The position numbers and the translations under genes were made by a program. Under the pieces are notes generated by a model. It had not been told where the DNA came from. It worked only from the letters and a program-made list of their open reading frames with translations, and searched no databases. From Gallionella sp. UBA4737 (GTDB lineage Bacteria; Pseudomonadota; Gammaproteobacteria; Burkholderiales; Gallionellaceae): 8,199 nucleotides of DNA. The stretch covers positions 1 through 8,199 of the forward strand of contig DHIV01000132.1 of the NCBI GenBank assembly GCA_002403995.1, given 5' to 3'. Positions 1 to 5,064 of this stretch are shown piece after piece (position 1 is the stretch's first letter; every line of letters begins with the position of its first letter).

Positions 1-2
1 TG

Positions 3-290
3 ATCCGCGATTGCAGTGAGTCCGGCGAGAGGTTGTTTGGCTACCGGCGGCACGATTTGGTTTGGCAGCATGTTTCCATGCTGTTCCCGCAACTCTCGGG
101 AGTTGCGCTGGTTCAGGAAGGGCGATTTAACCCGCTACTTAATTTTCTCTGTCGTTGCGGTAAACTTTTCCAAACGCAAAATCGGCAAGGTGACACCTTC
201 CTCAGTAAATTGAGCTTTGTCCGTCTTGAATATGATGGGAGGCATACCCTGAGACTGATTGTGAGTCCTTCTGACAATGCAAAATCATAA
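3..290 (+). CDS. PAS-domain protein, C-terminal part (5' end outside window)
   Basis: This frame is open from base 3 to the TAA at 288-290 and gives 95 residues with no start needed inside the window, so I read it as the end of a longer gene. The segment SGERLFGYRRHDLVWQHVSMLFP (residues 7-29) is divided here into its PAS hallmarks: ERLFGYRR followed by a D-L-x-x-x-x-V-S-x-L-F-P stretch, as seen in bacterial PAS sensor domains. The last part, around FVRLEYDGRHTLRLIVSPS, fits the final beta strands of the fold. Known: PAS domains bind small ligands or cofactors, or mediate dimerisation in sensors. The ligand and any output domain cannot be told, because the upstream part is missing and nothing follows the PAS domain. 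The next genes include an Hpt-like protein, which supports a signalling role. The PAS call is from motif recognition only. Confidence 0.65.
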   Translation: MRDCSESGERLFGYRRHDLVWQHVSMLFPQLSGVALVQEGRFNPLLNFLCRCGKLFQTQNRQGDTFLSKLSFVRLEYDGRHTLRLIVSPSDNAKS

Positions 291-353
291 TTGCCTTTTA
301 TTATGGGCATCTTGTTTCTGGAGTTTAAAAAAACTATCCAAAAATAGCAATGG

Positions 354-360
354 AAAGGAG
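354..360 (+). promoter_or_regulatory. Strong Shine-Dalgarno site of the 37-residue ORF
   Basis: AAAGGAG lies five bases before the ATG at 366. It is one of the best ribosome binding sites in the window and is the main reason for calling this short frame a gene. Confidence 0.6.
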
Positions 361-365
361 CAATC

Positions 366-479
366 ATGTTACGCACATTTGCCAGATTCGCACGGTTCAT
401 CAGGGACTACCGCTATTACCGAGAGAGAGGCTTAAATTCTAAAGCAGCATGGAATCATGCCAGCATGACACTCCCATAA
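366..479 (+). CDS. Small basic protein, 37 residues, function unknown
   Basis: The frame starts at ATG 366 and ends at TAA 477-479. The product contains FARFIRDYRYYRERGLNSKA (residues 8-27) and then AAWNH, ending in TLP. It is rich in Arg and aromatic residues, with an amphipathic look and no signal peptide or membrane segment. The pattern R-D-Y-R-x-Y-R-x-x-G followed by A-W and then T-L-P at the end resembles short conserved proteobacterial proteins that I recall without a name, so I give no family. It sits 75 bases after the PAS gene and about 100 bases before the DUF2934 gene, on the same strand. The near-perfect ribosome binding site argues for real translation. It could be a chance frame, but the site and the composition make that less likely. 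Confidence 0.5.
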   Translation: MLRTFARFARFIRDYRYYRERGLNSKAAWNHASMTLP

Positions 480-536
480 CCAGCAAAGAACAACCAGTGT
501 TTTATAGGGAATACATAATGGCACTCATTATTTTTC

Positions 537-555
537 ATCATAGATTGATTATGAT
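537..555. repeat. AT-rich inverted repeat upstream of the DUF2934 gene
   Basis: ATCATA (537-542) and TATGAT (550-555) are inverted copies separated by seven bases, inside the AT-rich leader of the DUF2934 gene. This could be an operator half-site pair or chance in AT-rich DNA. No promoter with good -35 and -10 boxes could be fixed here. Confidence 0.2.
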
Positions 556-582
556 TCTTCAATAATTATTGGCTATTCCTTT

Positions 583-843
583 ATGAGAACAATCATGCCA
601 CACACATCTGCAATTTCTAGCAAAACAAATGCAAAAATCCAATCCGCCACCCCGAAGCAATCCGCCACCCCTAAGAATGATATTGGGGATGGGATTAACC
701 GTGAAGAAATGATCTCAGTTGCGGCTTATTTTCGCGCCGAGCATCGCGGCTTTGGTGGCGGTGATTCACTGGCCGACTGGTTGGCCGCTGAAGCGGAAAT
801 CGATGCAATGCTCAATAACCGCAATGACATCAAAGTCCACTGA
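583..843 (+). CDS. DUF2934-domain protein
   Basis: The product is 86 residues from ATG 583, or 82 from the in-frame ATG at 595. The second start has GAGA at a suitable distance and may be the true one. Residues 40-77 carry the DUF2934 pattern: REEMISVAAYFRAEHRGF, then GGG-D-x-L-A-D-W and a Glu-rich helix AEAEIDAML. Known: DUF2934 proteins are short, mostly alpha-helical and of unknown function, and are common in proteobacteria. The N-terminal 38 residues are Ser/Thr/Lys-rich and low in complexity, with a tandem QSATPK repeat, and look like a disordered tail. The next gene begins 43 bases downstream on the same strand, so co-transcription is likely. The family is fairly sure; no activity can be inferred. 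Confidence 0.75.
   Translation: MRTIMPHTSAISSKTNAKIQSATPKQSATPKNDIGDGINREEMISVAAYFRAEHRGFGGGDSLADWLAAEAEIDAMLNNRNDIKVH
640..675 (+). repeat. 18-bp tandem duplication inside the DUF2934 gene
   Basis: Bases 640-657 and 658-675 are tandem copies identical at 17 of 18 positions (unit CAATCCGCCACCCCGAAG, with T for G at the sixteenth... position of the second copy's final codon). They encode two consecutive QSATPK hexapeptides in the disordered N-terminal tail. The length is a multiple of three, so the frame is kept. Confidence 0.8.
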
Positions 844-886
844 TGATAAGAGGAAGATGACTTTTCGATGACGAAAGGGAAAAGAC

Positions 887-1303
887 ATGCGTTGCAATAG
901 AGCATTTACCGACCCCATCAATAACAGTCTTGAACTTATACAGGACATGAAAGTTGCGCTGTTGCGCCTCCAACGGTCGCCAGCTGATACTGCAATAGCC
1001 AGCACCCTCCCATGCGTCACACAGGCTATAAAAGATATGACCAGCTTTTATGGGTGTAAGCATGTCATTGCATTCTCATATGTGTTCGAGGGTGTACTGA
1101 AAAAAGTGCGCGATGCCAATTTGCGCGCAGAAGGGGATCTGATCGCACTGTTGCTATCCTGTTGCGACCACGTTTCCGAGATGTTGGGCCATCTTGCCAC
1201 TAGTGATGAGATATATCCAGGGCATTTAGAAAGGAGCCATGGACTGATTCGCCAGTTGCGCGCGTATCATGAATATAAAATTGTGTATGCTACTGCCGCC
1301 TGA
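887..1303 (+). CDS. Stand-alone Hpt/CheA-P1-like domain lacking the phospho-His
   Basis: The product is 138 residues. AAAGGGA at 874-880 lies six bases before ATG 887, and the closest upstream in-frame ATG (857) is followed by a stop, so this start is firm. Residues 15-103 resemble the N-terminal histidine phosphotransfer domain of CheA: a first helix LELIQDMKVALLRLQ, a second helix with A-I-K-D-M, then YGCKHVIAFSYVFEGVLKKV and a helix GDLIALLLSCCDHVSEML. In active domains the second helix carries A-H-T-I-K-G-S. Here the aligned stretch is T-Q-A-I-K-D-M, so Gln46 (CAG, 1022-1024) stands where the phosphorylated His should be and the Gly after Lys is Asp. It therefore probably cannot accept phosphate and may act as a binding partner or decoy. 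The domain call rests on motif reading by eye. Confidence 0.65.
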   Translation: MRCNRAFTDPINNSLELIQDMKVALLRLQRSPADTAIASTLPCVTQAIKDMTSFYGCKHVIAFSYVFEGVLKKVRDANLRAEGDLIALLLSCCDHVSEMLGHLATSDEIYPGHLERSHGLIRQLRAYHEYKIVYATAA

Positions 1304-1336
1304 TGCAATCCGCTTTCATATTTGAAAGGAAATGTC

Positions 1337-1495
1337 ATGAGCCAAATTCTCACCCCACTTGAAGAGGTCGATCATATTTTGATGGCTAGGGCAGACCATG
1401 ATATGGAGGTGAATAAGCCAATTCCAGATGGAGTTCAGCTAAGTGGAACCCTTCAGGAGGCTAAGCGCAATAAATTAACTATATCGTCGAGTTAA
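1337..1495 (+). pseudogene. Small ORF truncated by the IS256-family element
   Basis: AAAGGA at 1325-1330 lies six bases before ATG 1337, so translation start is well supported. The frame reads 51 native codons (MSQILTPLEEVDHILMARAD at the start) up to base 1489. It then enters the terminal inverted repeat of the insertion sequence, where a Ser codon and TAA (1493-1495) end it. The segment PIPDGVQLSGTLQEAKRNKL precedes the break. I do not recognise the family. It follows the Hpt-like gene by 33 bases and looks like the next member of that operon. No continuation is evident beyond the far end of the element: of the three frames from 2584, only one stays open, and it has no recognisable continuation. 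The original length is unknown. Confidence 0.55.
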
Positions 1496-1513
1496 GTGAC
1501 ATTTCGTGGAGGT
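1489..1513 (+). repeat. Left terminal inverted repeat of the IS256-family element
   Basis: It begins GAGTTAAGTGACATTTCGTG and is the exact reverse complement of 2559-2583 over 25 bases. It contains the transposase stop codon (minus strand, 1492-1494) and supplies the stop of the interrupted gene on the plus strand. Confidence 0.95.
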
Positions 1514-2445
1514 TTTTGCCTTCTGTTTTGTGCTAAATGCTCAGACACCAACACTTGTTTTCGATCTTGCGGAAGTCCTCTATGCCGATGCACGAGTTCT
1601 TTGAGACGGCTGTTCACTCCACCTTCAACATGATTCGTAGTTCGTGGCACATGAGAGTAGCGAACGAAGGTAAATAGATGAGAAAGCGCATTACGGAGGA
1701 GTGAACGTGCGGCTCGAATGTTTCGATGTGTGTACCACCATGTTCGTTTCTTGCCTGCTTTCGGTTCCCCATAGCTTCGTTCCTTGAGAAAGGTGGCGTG
1801 TCGACGTTCCCAGCGTCGATAGGCGCGCAGCCATCGCCTACGTTGTCTTCTGGTACGCACACCAAACAGTCCTCGTACCAGCGTGAGCAATTCCTTGTCC
1901 GCACGGGCCTTTGGTTGTCGCGTAAGCTTGATTCTTGCCAGTCGCTCGATATGAACAAGGCGCCGCTGAATCTTCGTTTGCGGCCATAGCCAAAGGATGG
2001 CGGCCAGGAGCCCTTTCTGCCCATCGACTACCGCAGCATCAGGGACAGGAAGATTCTTCAGAAAGGTCAACCAACTTGCCAATGTTTCTCGCTCGGCAAA
2101 CATCCAAGAGAGCTGTGCCGCCATGGTTCGGCAGATGAGCGCGGCATTCTCTCTGCCAGACAGGTAAACCCCGTCGAGAATGTAGATGGCGTTTGGAGTT
2201 GGGTTAAGTTCAGGTGGCTGTCGGATACGCTCCCACAGCGGTGCAAACCATCGAACAAGCGTCCGTCGACTAATTCCATGGTCGTCGGCAACTTCAGACA
2301 ATGAGCGATTGCCAGTGAGCCATCGAGTGAGCAGCGTTAGATGGTGGCGTTCTTTGGTATCAGGTCGTTTCCGTACCGTACTCGACACACACGATTTGCA
2401 ATACCAGCGTTGTGTACCCGCTGCAGTGCGACCGCGCTTTTGCAT
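1492..2445 (-). CDS. IS256-family IS1249-type transposase (main frame)
   Basis: The frame gives 317 residues from ATG 2445, probably lacking its true first residues. It cuts and joins element ends during transposition. The DDE triad is visible: Asp91 in ILDGVYL, Asp141 in VVDGQKG and Glu274 in NHVEGGVN. The R-x-L-V-H motif at 162-165 matches the IS256 C-x-x-H region. The C-terminal stretch with T-T-N-H-V-E-G-G-V-N-S-R-L-K and H-R-G is typical of IS1249-like proteins. The first residues hold only the second half of a zinc ribbon (C16 and C19 in WYCKSC). The matching CSIC half lies in the same frame just upstream of ATG 2445 but has no in-frame ATG, because the frame is closed by TGA at the A7 run. 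See the separate entry for that segment. Activity therefore depends on a frameshift or on an alternative start. Confidence 0.85.
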   Translation of the reverse strand: MQKRGRTAAGTQRWYCKSCVSSTVRKRPDTKERHHLTLLTRWLTGNRSLSEVADDHGISRRTLVRWFAPLWERIRQPPELNPTPNAIYILDGVYLSGRENAALICRTMAAQLSWMFAERETLASWLTFLKNLPVPDAAVVDGQKGLLAAILWLWPQTKIQRRLVHIERLARIKLTRQPKARADKELLTLVRGLFGVRTRRQRRRWLRAYRRWERRHATFLKERSYGEPKAGKKRTWWYTHRNIRAARSLLRNALSHLFTFVRYSHVPRTTNHVEGGVNSRLKELVHRHRGLPQDRKQVLVSEHLAQNRRQKPPRNVT

Positions 2446-2479
2446 GGGGAATGCGCAAATAGAACAGAGTTTTTTTCAT
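2446..2479 (-). other. Out-of-frame zinc-ribbon N-terminus of the transposase with A7 run
   Basis: On the minus strand ATG at 2479-2477 is followed by seven A (2476-2470). Read as written, it leaves the transposase frame. With six A it would read MKKLCSICAFPM and run straight into the transposase, giving a C-x-x-C...C-x-x-C zinc ribbon and about 328 residues in all. This suggests either an inactivating one-base insertion, transcriptional slippage on the A run, or an assembly error in a homopolymer. Confidence 0.6.
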
Positions 2480-2481
2480 GA

Positions 2482-2506
2482 GATTAGACTACCACCTTGT
2501 CTAATC
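2482..2506 (-). promoter_or_regulatory. Hairpin with the transposase Shine-Dalgarno in its loop
   Basis: GATTAGAC (2482-2489) and GTCTAATC (2499-2506) are perfect 8-bp inverted repeats around a nine-base loop. On the minus strand the loop reads AAGGTGGTA and holds the only good ribosome binding site before the ATG at 2479, 11 bases away. In RNA a G-U pair can extend the stem. Insertion sequences often use such hairpins to limit translation from outside transcripts; that role here is inferred. Confidence 0.5.
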
Positions 2507-2558
2507 CAAGCTTGATTTGCCCCCAAGCCCAGTCAGGACGCCATCAAGCCAGAATACT

Positions 2559-2583
2559 ACCTCCACGAAATGTCACTTAACTC
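2559..2583 (-). repeat. Right terminal inverted repeat of the IS256-family element
   Basis: It is the exact reverse complement of 1489-1513 (25 of 25). The next bases inward and outward do not match, which fixes the repeat length. Confidence 0.95.
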
Positions 2584-2847
2584 ACTTTTCTTGTATTGGC
2601 GGATTCATGAACGAAGTGCAATTTTGAGTAACGCTCGCCCAGATTGCTCAAATGATGAGTTCACACTTTACAAAATATCGGGCCGCATTCACCAGATGGT
2701 ATTAGCAGCTACCATCCAGCCCCCGCTTTCTGGAATTGCGAACGTCTGCTTTGTGTCGAAAGTGACGGTTCGAAAAATTCGATAGCAGACATTCCGGCAG
2801 GCCGTACAGATCCCATTTCCATAAAAACGCTAAGGTCTGCTAAGGAC
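2584..2847. other. Non-coding remnant between the two insertion sequences
   Basis: This 264-base stretch has no convincing gene. The one open frame (through 2785) starts inside the insertion-sequence end and has no recognisable protein pattern. The stretch holds an imperfect hairpin at 2744-2790 and a 10-bp tandem repeat at 2829-2848. It probably derives from an older intergenic region. Confidence 0.6.
2744..2790. repeat. Nested inverted repeats
   Basis: GTCTGCT (2744-2750) and AGCAGAC (2784-2790) form an outer 7-bp stem. Inside, TCGAA (2770-2774) and TTCGA (2778-2782) form a second small stem. There is no T run after it, so it is not a clear terminator. Confidence 0.4.
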
Positions 2848-2848
2848 T
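2829..2848 (+). repeat. 10-bp tandem repeat abutting the IS30-family element
   Basis: GCTAAGGTCT (2829-2838) is followed directly by GCTAAGGACT (2839-2848), nine of ten bases identical. The final T of the second copy is also the first base of the terminal inverted repeat. Confidence 0.6.
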
Positions 2849-2873
2849 GCGGTTTCAACCGGTCGATGCAACA
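2848..2873 (+). repeat. Left terminal inverted repeat of the IS30-family element
   Basis: It begins TGCGGTTTCAACCGGTCGAT and is the exact reverse complement of 4054-4079. It contains the transposase stop codon (minus strand, 2855-2857), so the last residues VASTG are encoded by the repeat. Confidence 0.95.
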
Positions 2874-4015
2874 AGTTGGCCAAATCGTTCAGCGGGTGTT
2901 TCATATTCTAGCGTTTTTCTTGGACGCTGATTTAATTTCCTCGCCACGGCATTTAGCTTGGCTTGCGAGTAAACAGAAAGGTCTATCCCCTTAGGGAAGT
3001 ATTGTCTCAATAGTCCGTTCGTATTCTCGTTAGTTCCACGCTGCCAGGGATTTTGCGGGTCACAGAAATATACCTGTATGTCGGTCTCCAATGTGAAACG
3101 CTTATGGTCGGCCATCTCTGAGCCGCGATCCCAAGTCAGCGATTTGTAGAGTTCCTGCGGTAACTTGCTAGTGTTTTTTATTAGTGCGTTGATGACTGTC
3201 TCGGTATCTTTGCGGGCGACCTTTACCAGCATCACATAGCGTGTATGACGTTCCACGAGGGTCGCAATCTGGCTATTCCCGCTTCCGCATAGCAGGTCAC
3301 CTTCCCAGTGACCGGGTACCGCACGATCCGCTACCGTAGCTGGTCGCTCGCTGATCGATACCGTATCTTTAATCCTGCCGTGATTATCTGTCTTCTGAGT
3401 ATGATGGCGCGAACGACGCATGACGCGGGTGCGTCTCAGATGCTGTACCAGCTCTTTCTTTAGCGCCCCACGGGCTTGAATGTAGAGGCTGCGATAGATG
3501 GTCTCGTGTGACACCTGATAGTTCTCGTCGTCTGGGTAAGTGTGTTTCAGCCATCCAGCAATCTGTTCCGGTGACCACTGCAATTGGAGCTTGCCTGCCA
3601 CGATATGCGCCAACGTTCTGTTCTTTGCCAGTTTACAGGTCTTGGGGCGACGCGTCCGATCCCAGGCAGCCTGGTCGGCTTGGCTCGCTCGATAGCATTC
3701 CTGGTCGCCGTTCCGCTTGATCTCTCGACTGACAGTAGATGGTGCTCGCCCGAGGGCCGTTGCAATCGAACGAATCGACTGGCCCGCTACCACTGCATGG
3801 GATATTTCTTCTCGTTCAGCCAAAGTCAGCGCCAATCTCGAACGAAGTCGCTGAGCCGGTCGTATCCCGCCACTTTTAGCCAGAATGCGCTGTATTGAGG
3901 GGTGGTCTCGATCAAACAACTGTGCGATCTGTTGGAGGGATTCACCCTTTTGCCAGCGATCCCACATCAGGGCTTTCTGGGTTTCACTGTAATAAATACG
4001 TGGTCTTTGTTTCAT
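2855..4015 (-). CDS. IS30-family transposase
   Basis: The product is 386 residues from ATG 4015. A GTG at 4024 would add three residues, but AAGGAG (4029-4024) sits eight bases before the ATG and favours it. Numbered from the GTG, an N-terminal helix-turn-helix region (about 12-55) with ESLQQIAQLFDRDHPSIQRI is followed by a second one (about 66-104) with SIRSIATALGRAPSTVSREI, as is usual in IS30 proteins. The catalytic core shows Asp243 in HWEGDLL, Asp299 in LTWDRGSEM and Glu333 in TNENTNGLLRQYFPKG, with the canonical 33-residue gap between the second Asp and the Glu. No frameshift or stop interrupts it, so it is probably active or recently active. It catalyses excision and insertion of its element by recognising the terminal repeats. 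Confidence 0.95.
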   Translation of the reverse strand: MKQRPRIYYSETQKALMWDRWQKGESLQQIAQLFDRDHPSIQRILAKSGGIRPAQRLRSRLALTLAEREEISHAVVAGQSIRSIATALGRAPSTVSREIKRNGDQECYRASQADQAAWDRTRRPKTCKLAKNRTLAHIVAGKLQLQWSPEQIAGWLKHTYPDDENYQVSHETIYRSLYIQARGALKKELVQHLRRTRVMRRSRHHTQKTDNHGRIKDTVSISERPATVADRAVPGHWEGDLLCGSGNSQIATLVERHTRYVMLVKVARKDTETVINALIKNTSKLPQELYKSLTWDRGSEMADHKRFTLETDIQVYFCDPQNPWQRGTNENTNGLLRQYFPKGIDLSVYSQAKLNAVARKLNQRPRKTLEYETPAERFGQLVASTG

Positions 4016-4023
4016 TTGCAACA

Positions 4024-4029
4024 CTCCTT
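4024..4029 (-). promoter_or_regulatory. Shine-Dalgarno of the IS30-family transposase
   Basis: AAGGAG on the minus strand lies eight bases before ATG 4015. It decides the start between that ATG and the GTG at 4024, which overlaps the site itself. Confidence 0.7.
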
Positions 4030-4053
4030 CTTCTGCTTACGCAGATTCTAGTA

Positions 4054-4079
4054 TGTTGCATCGACCGGTTGAAACCGCA
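4054..4079 (-). repeat. Right terminal inverted repeat of the IS30-family element
   Basis: It matches 2848-2873 in reverse complement at all 26 positions. The next base on either side breaks the match. Confidence 0.95.
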
Positions 4080-4305
4080 CCGAGGAGGAGACCATCGCCA
4101 CAATCGGCATGATCTTCCGCAGCACATAGCGGCTATTCACACAAATTAACTGCCTGTCCGAAAGCCGTCACTAATAATAATCTGCTCTTGTAATTTGAAT
4201 CGAATGAAATTGACGGTGAACAATAAGCACATCCATTCATTCTGTTCAGTCTTCTCGTATGACTCTAGATATGGATTTGACAAGCAAGTTCATAGCTCGA
4301 CCTAT
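4080..4305. other. Intergenic DNA between the IS30-family element and the PsiE gene
   Basis: I see no gene, RNA or clear terminator in this stretch. One short frame, EETIATIGMIFRST before a TAG near 4126, has a protein-like look and might be the end of a gene cut by the insertion, but it is too short to assign. The remainder is AT-rich. Confidence 0.5.
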
Positions 4306-4812
4306 TCAGGACGATTGTCGAGGTTGAAGCTGGACATCTGCAATTCGTGCTGTCACTAGTACGGCCAAAAGAACAGAGAGCGCCAGAATTTGATGCCAGT
4401 CCATGCTATGGTCATAAAGGCCAATAAAGATCTCGCGCAAAATGAACGCAATACCGACTTCAGATAGCACCCTTAAGCGGACACGATGGAACTCCAAATA
4501 GTCCGTGAAGGTGCGGAACAATTCGATGAGAACAAAGACAGAGAGGACATCGATGACCAGTTCCCGATCAATGCTATCAACGATTCCTAGCGCAAGATTA
4601 TGGGTTTTCACACCACTGTATAAGGCATTTGCGGCTGAAAAAAAATCAAGTAACAATCCCGCCACGGCGCCCAATAGCGTCAGCAGCATGACAATGATCA
4701 AGGCGGTAACGATGCCATCCAGAATCCTGCCATAAATCAGCAGTGCTTGGCTCTTTACTTCAGTCTTCGAAATTTCTGGTGGCAGATCGCCTTTGTGCGG
4801 TTGCTCTGTCAT
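4306..4812 (-). CDS. PsiE-family (phosphate-starvation-inducible) membrane protein
   Basis: The product is 168 residues. Four hydrophobic segments lie at about 30-57, 84-104, 115-133 and 140-157, so it should be an inner-membrane protein with four helices. The block from about 105 to 130, with YLEFHRVRLRVLSEVGIAFI followed by LREIF, and the final helix ending LVTARIA, are the conserved core of the PsiE family. Known: PsiE is named for induction by phosphate starvation in Escherichia coli; its molecular role is unresolved. The N-terminal 20 residues are hydrophilic and likely cytoplasmic. It is transcribed away from guaB and probably alone. The start at 4812 has only a weak AGG site ten bases before it. 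No Pho box was recognised upstream. Confidence 0.85.
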   Translation of the reverse strand: MTEQPHKGDLPPEISKTEVKSQALLIYGRILDGIVTALIIVMLLTLLGAVAGLLLDFFSAANALYSGVKTHNLALGIVDSIDRELVIDVLSVFVLIELFRTFTDYLEFHRVRLRVLSEVGIAFILREIFIGLYDHSMDWHQILALSVLLAVLVTARIADVQLQPRQSS

Positions 4813-5011
4813 ATGTCAGCCTGTTAGCCTATCCTCGTATTTTCCTCAAACATTACCACATTCTGTCGAATTTCTTATTACTGGCACGAGTGAACATTTT
4901 TTGGGTTCGCGCTCGAAGTTCGGCTAATGGCACATGGCGGATATTCGTTCGTAATTATATCTACAAACTTATCAGCGACGCTGGCAAGAATCCTAGGTAG
5001 CAGACTGGCGA

Positions 5012-5040
5012 TTTACTGACGTACACTACATGCGTATAAT
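5012..5040 (+). promoter_or_regulatory. Sigma-70-type promoter of guaB
   Basis: A perfect -10 box TATAAT (5035-5040) follows TTTACT (5012-5017, four of six matches to the -35 consensus) with an ideal 17-base gap. Transcription would start near 5047, leaving a leader of about 18 bases before the ATG, enough for the GAGGG ribosome binding site. No operator could be named. Confidence 0.75.
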
Positions 5041-5052
5041 GCCCCCTTTGCC

Positions 5053-5057
5053 GAGGG
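5053..5057 (+). promoter_or_regulatory. Shine-Dalgarno of guaB
   Basis: GAGGG lies seven bases before ATG 5065 and confirms this start, which also matches the usual N-terminus of the family (R-I-x-x-x-A-L-T-F-D-D-V-L-L-V-P). Confidence 0.7.
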
Positions 5058-5064
5058 CTGTTTC

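Larger units (their letters stand above)
1489..2583 (-). mobile_element. IS256-family (IS1249-like) insertion sequence, 1095 bp
   Basis: The element is bounded by perfect 25-bp inverted repeats at 1489-1513 and 2559-2583. It carries one transposase gene on the minus strand whose stop codon lies inside the left repeat. The family is assigned from the transposase. No 8-9 bp direct repeat flanks it: the eight bases on the left are ATATCGTC and on the right ACTTTTCT. IS256-family insertion normally makes such a duplication, so one flank may have been lost or rearranged. The element interrupts a small gene on its left. Confidence 0.9.
2848..4079 (-). mobile_element. IS30-family insertion sequence, 1232 bp
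   Basis: The element is bounded by perfect 26-bp inverted repeats at 2848-2873 and 4054-4079, and carries a single intact transposase gene on the minus strand. IS30-family elements normally make a 2-3 bp target duplication. Here the outside bases are GAC on the left and CCG on the right, so none is visible with these boundaries. A one- or two-base shift of the boundary does not produce a match either. The element appears structurally complete. Confidence 0.92.

Noticed and set aside
113..400. 95-codon minus-strand frame
   Set aside because: It lies opposite the PAS-domain frame and the 37-residue gene, both better supported.
518..565. 15-codon frame before the DUF2934 gene
   Set aside because: It is very short, has no good ribosome binding site and lies in AT-rich leader DNA.
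2570..2785. 71-codon plus-strand frame beginning in the IS256-family right end
   Set aside because: Its start lies within the terminal repeat, there is no ribosome binding site, and the product matches nothing I recognise. It does not clearly continue the interrupted gene.
3895..4149. 84-codon plus-strand frame across the right end of the IS30-family element
   Set aside because: It is antisense to the transposase start and then runs out of the element; the product is low-quality and has no ribosome binding site.
4800..4860. Possible Pho box or CRP site for the PsiE gene
   Set aside because: TGACATATGACA overlaps the start codon, but spacing and sequence do not fit the known direct-repeat Pho box, and no convincing CRP site was found.
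4743..5000. 85-codon plus-strand frame upstream of guaB
   Set aside because: It overlaps the start of the PsiE gene in antisense, lacks a ribosome binding site and has no family pattern.
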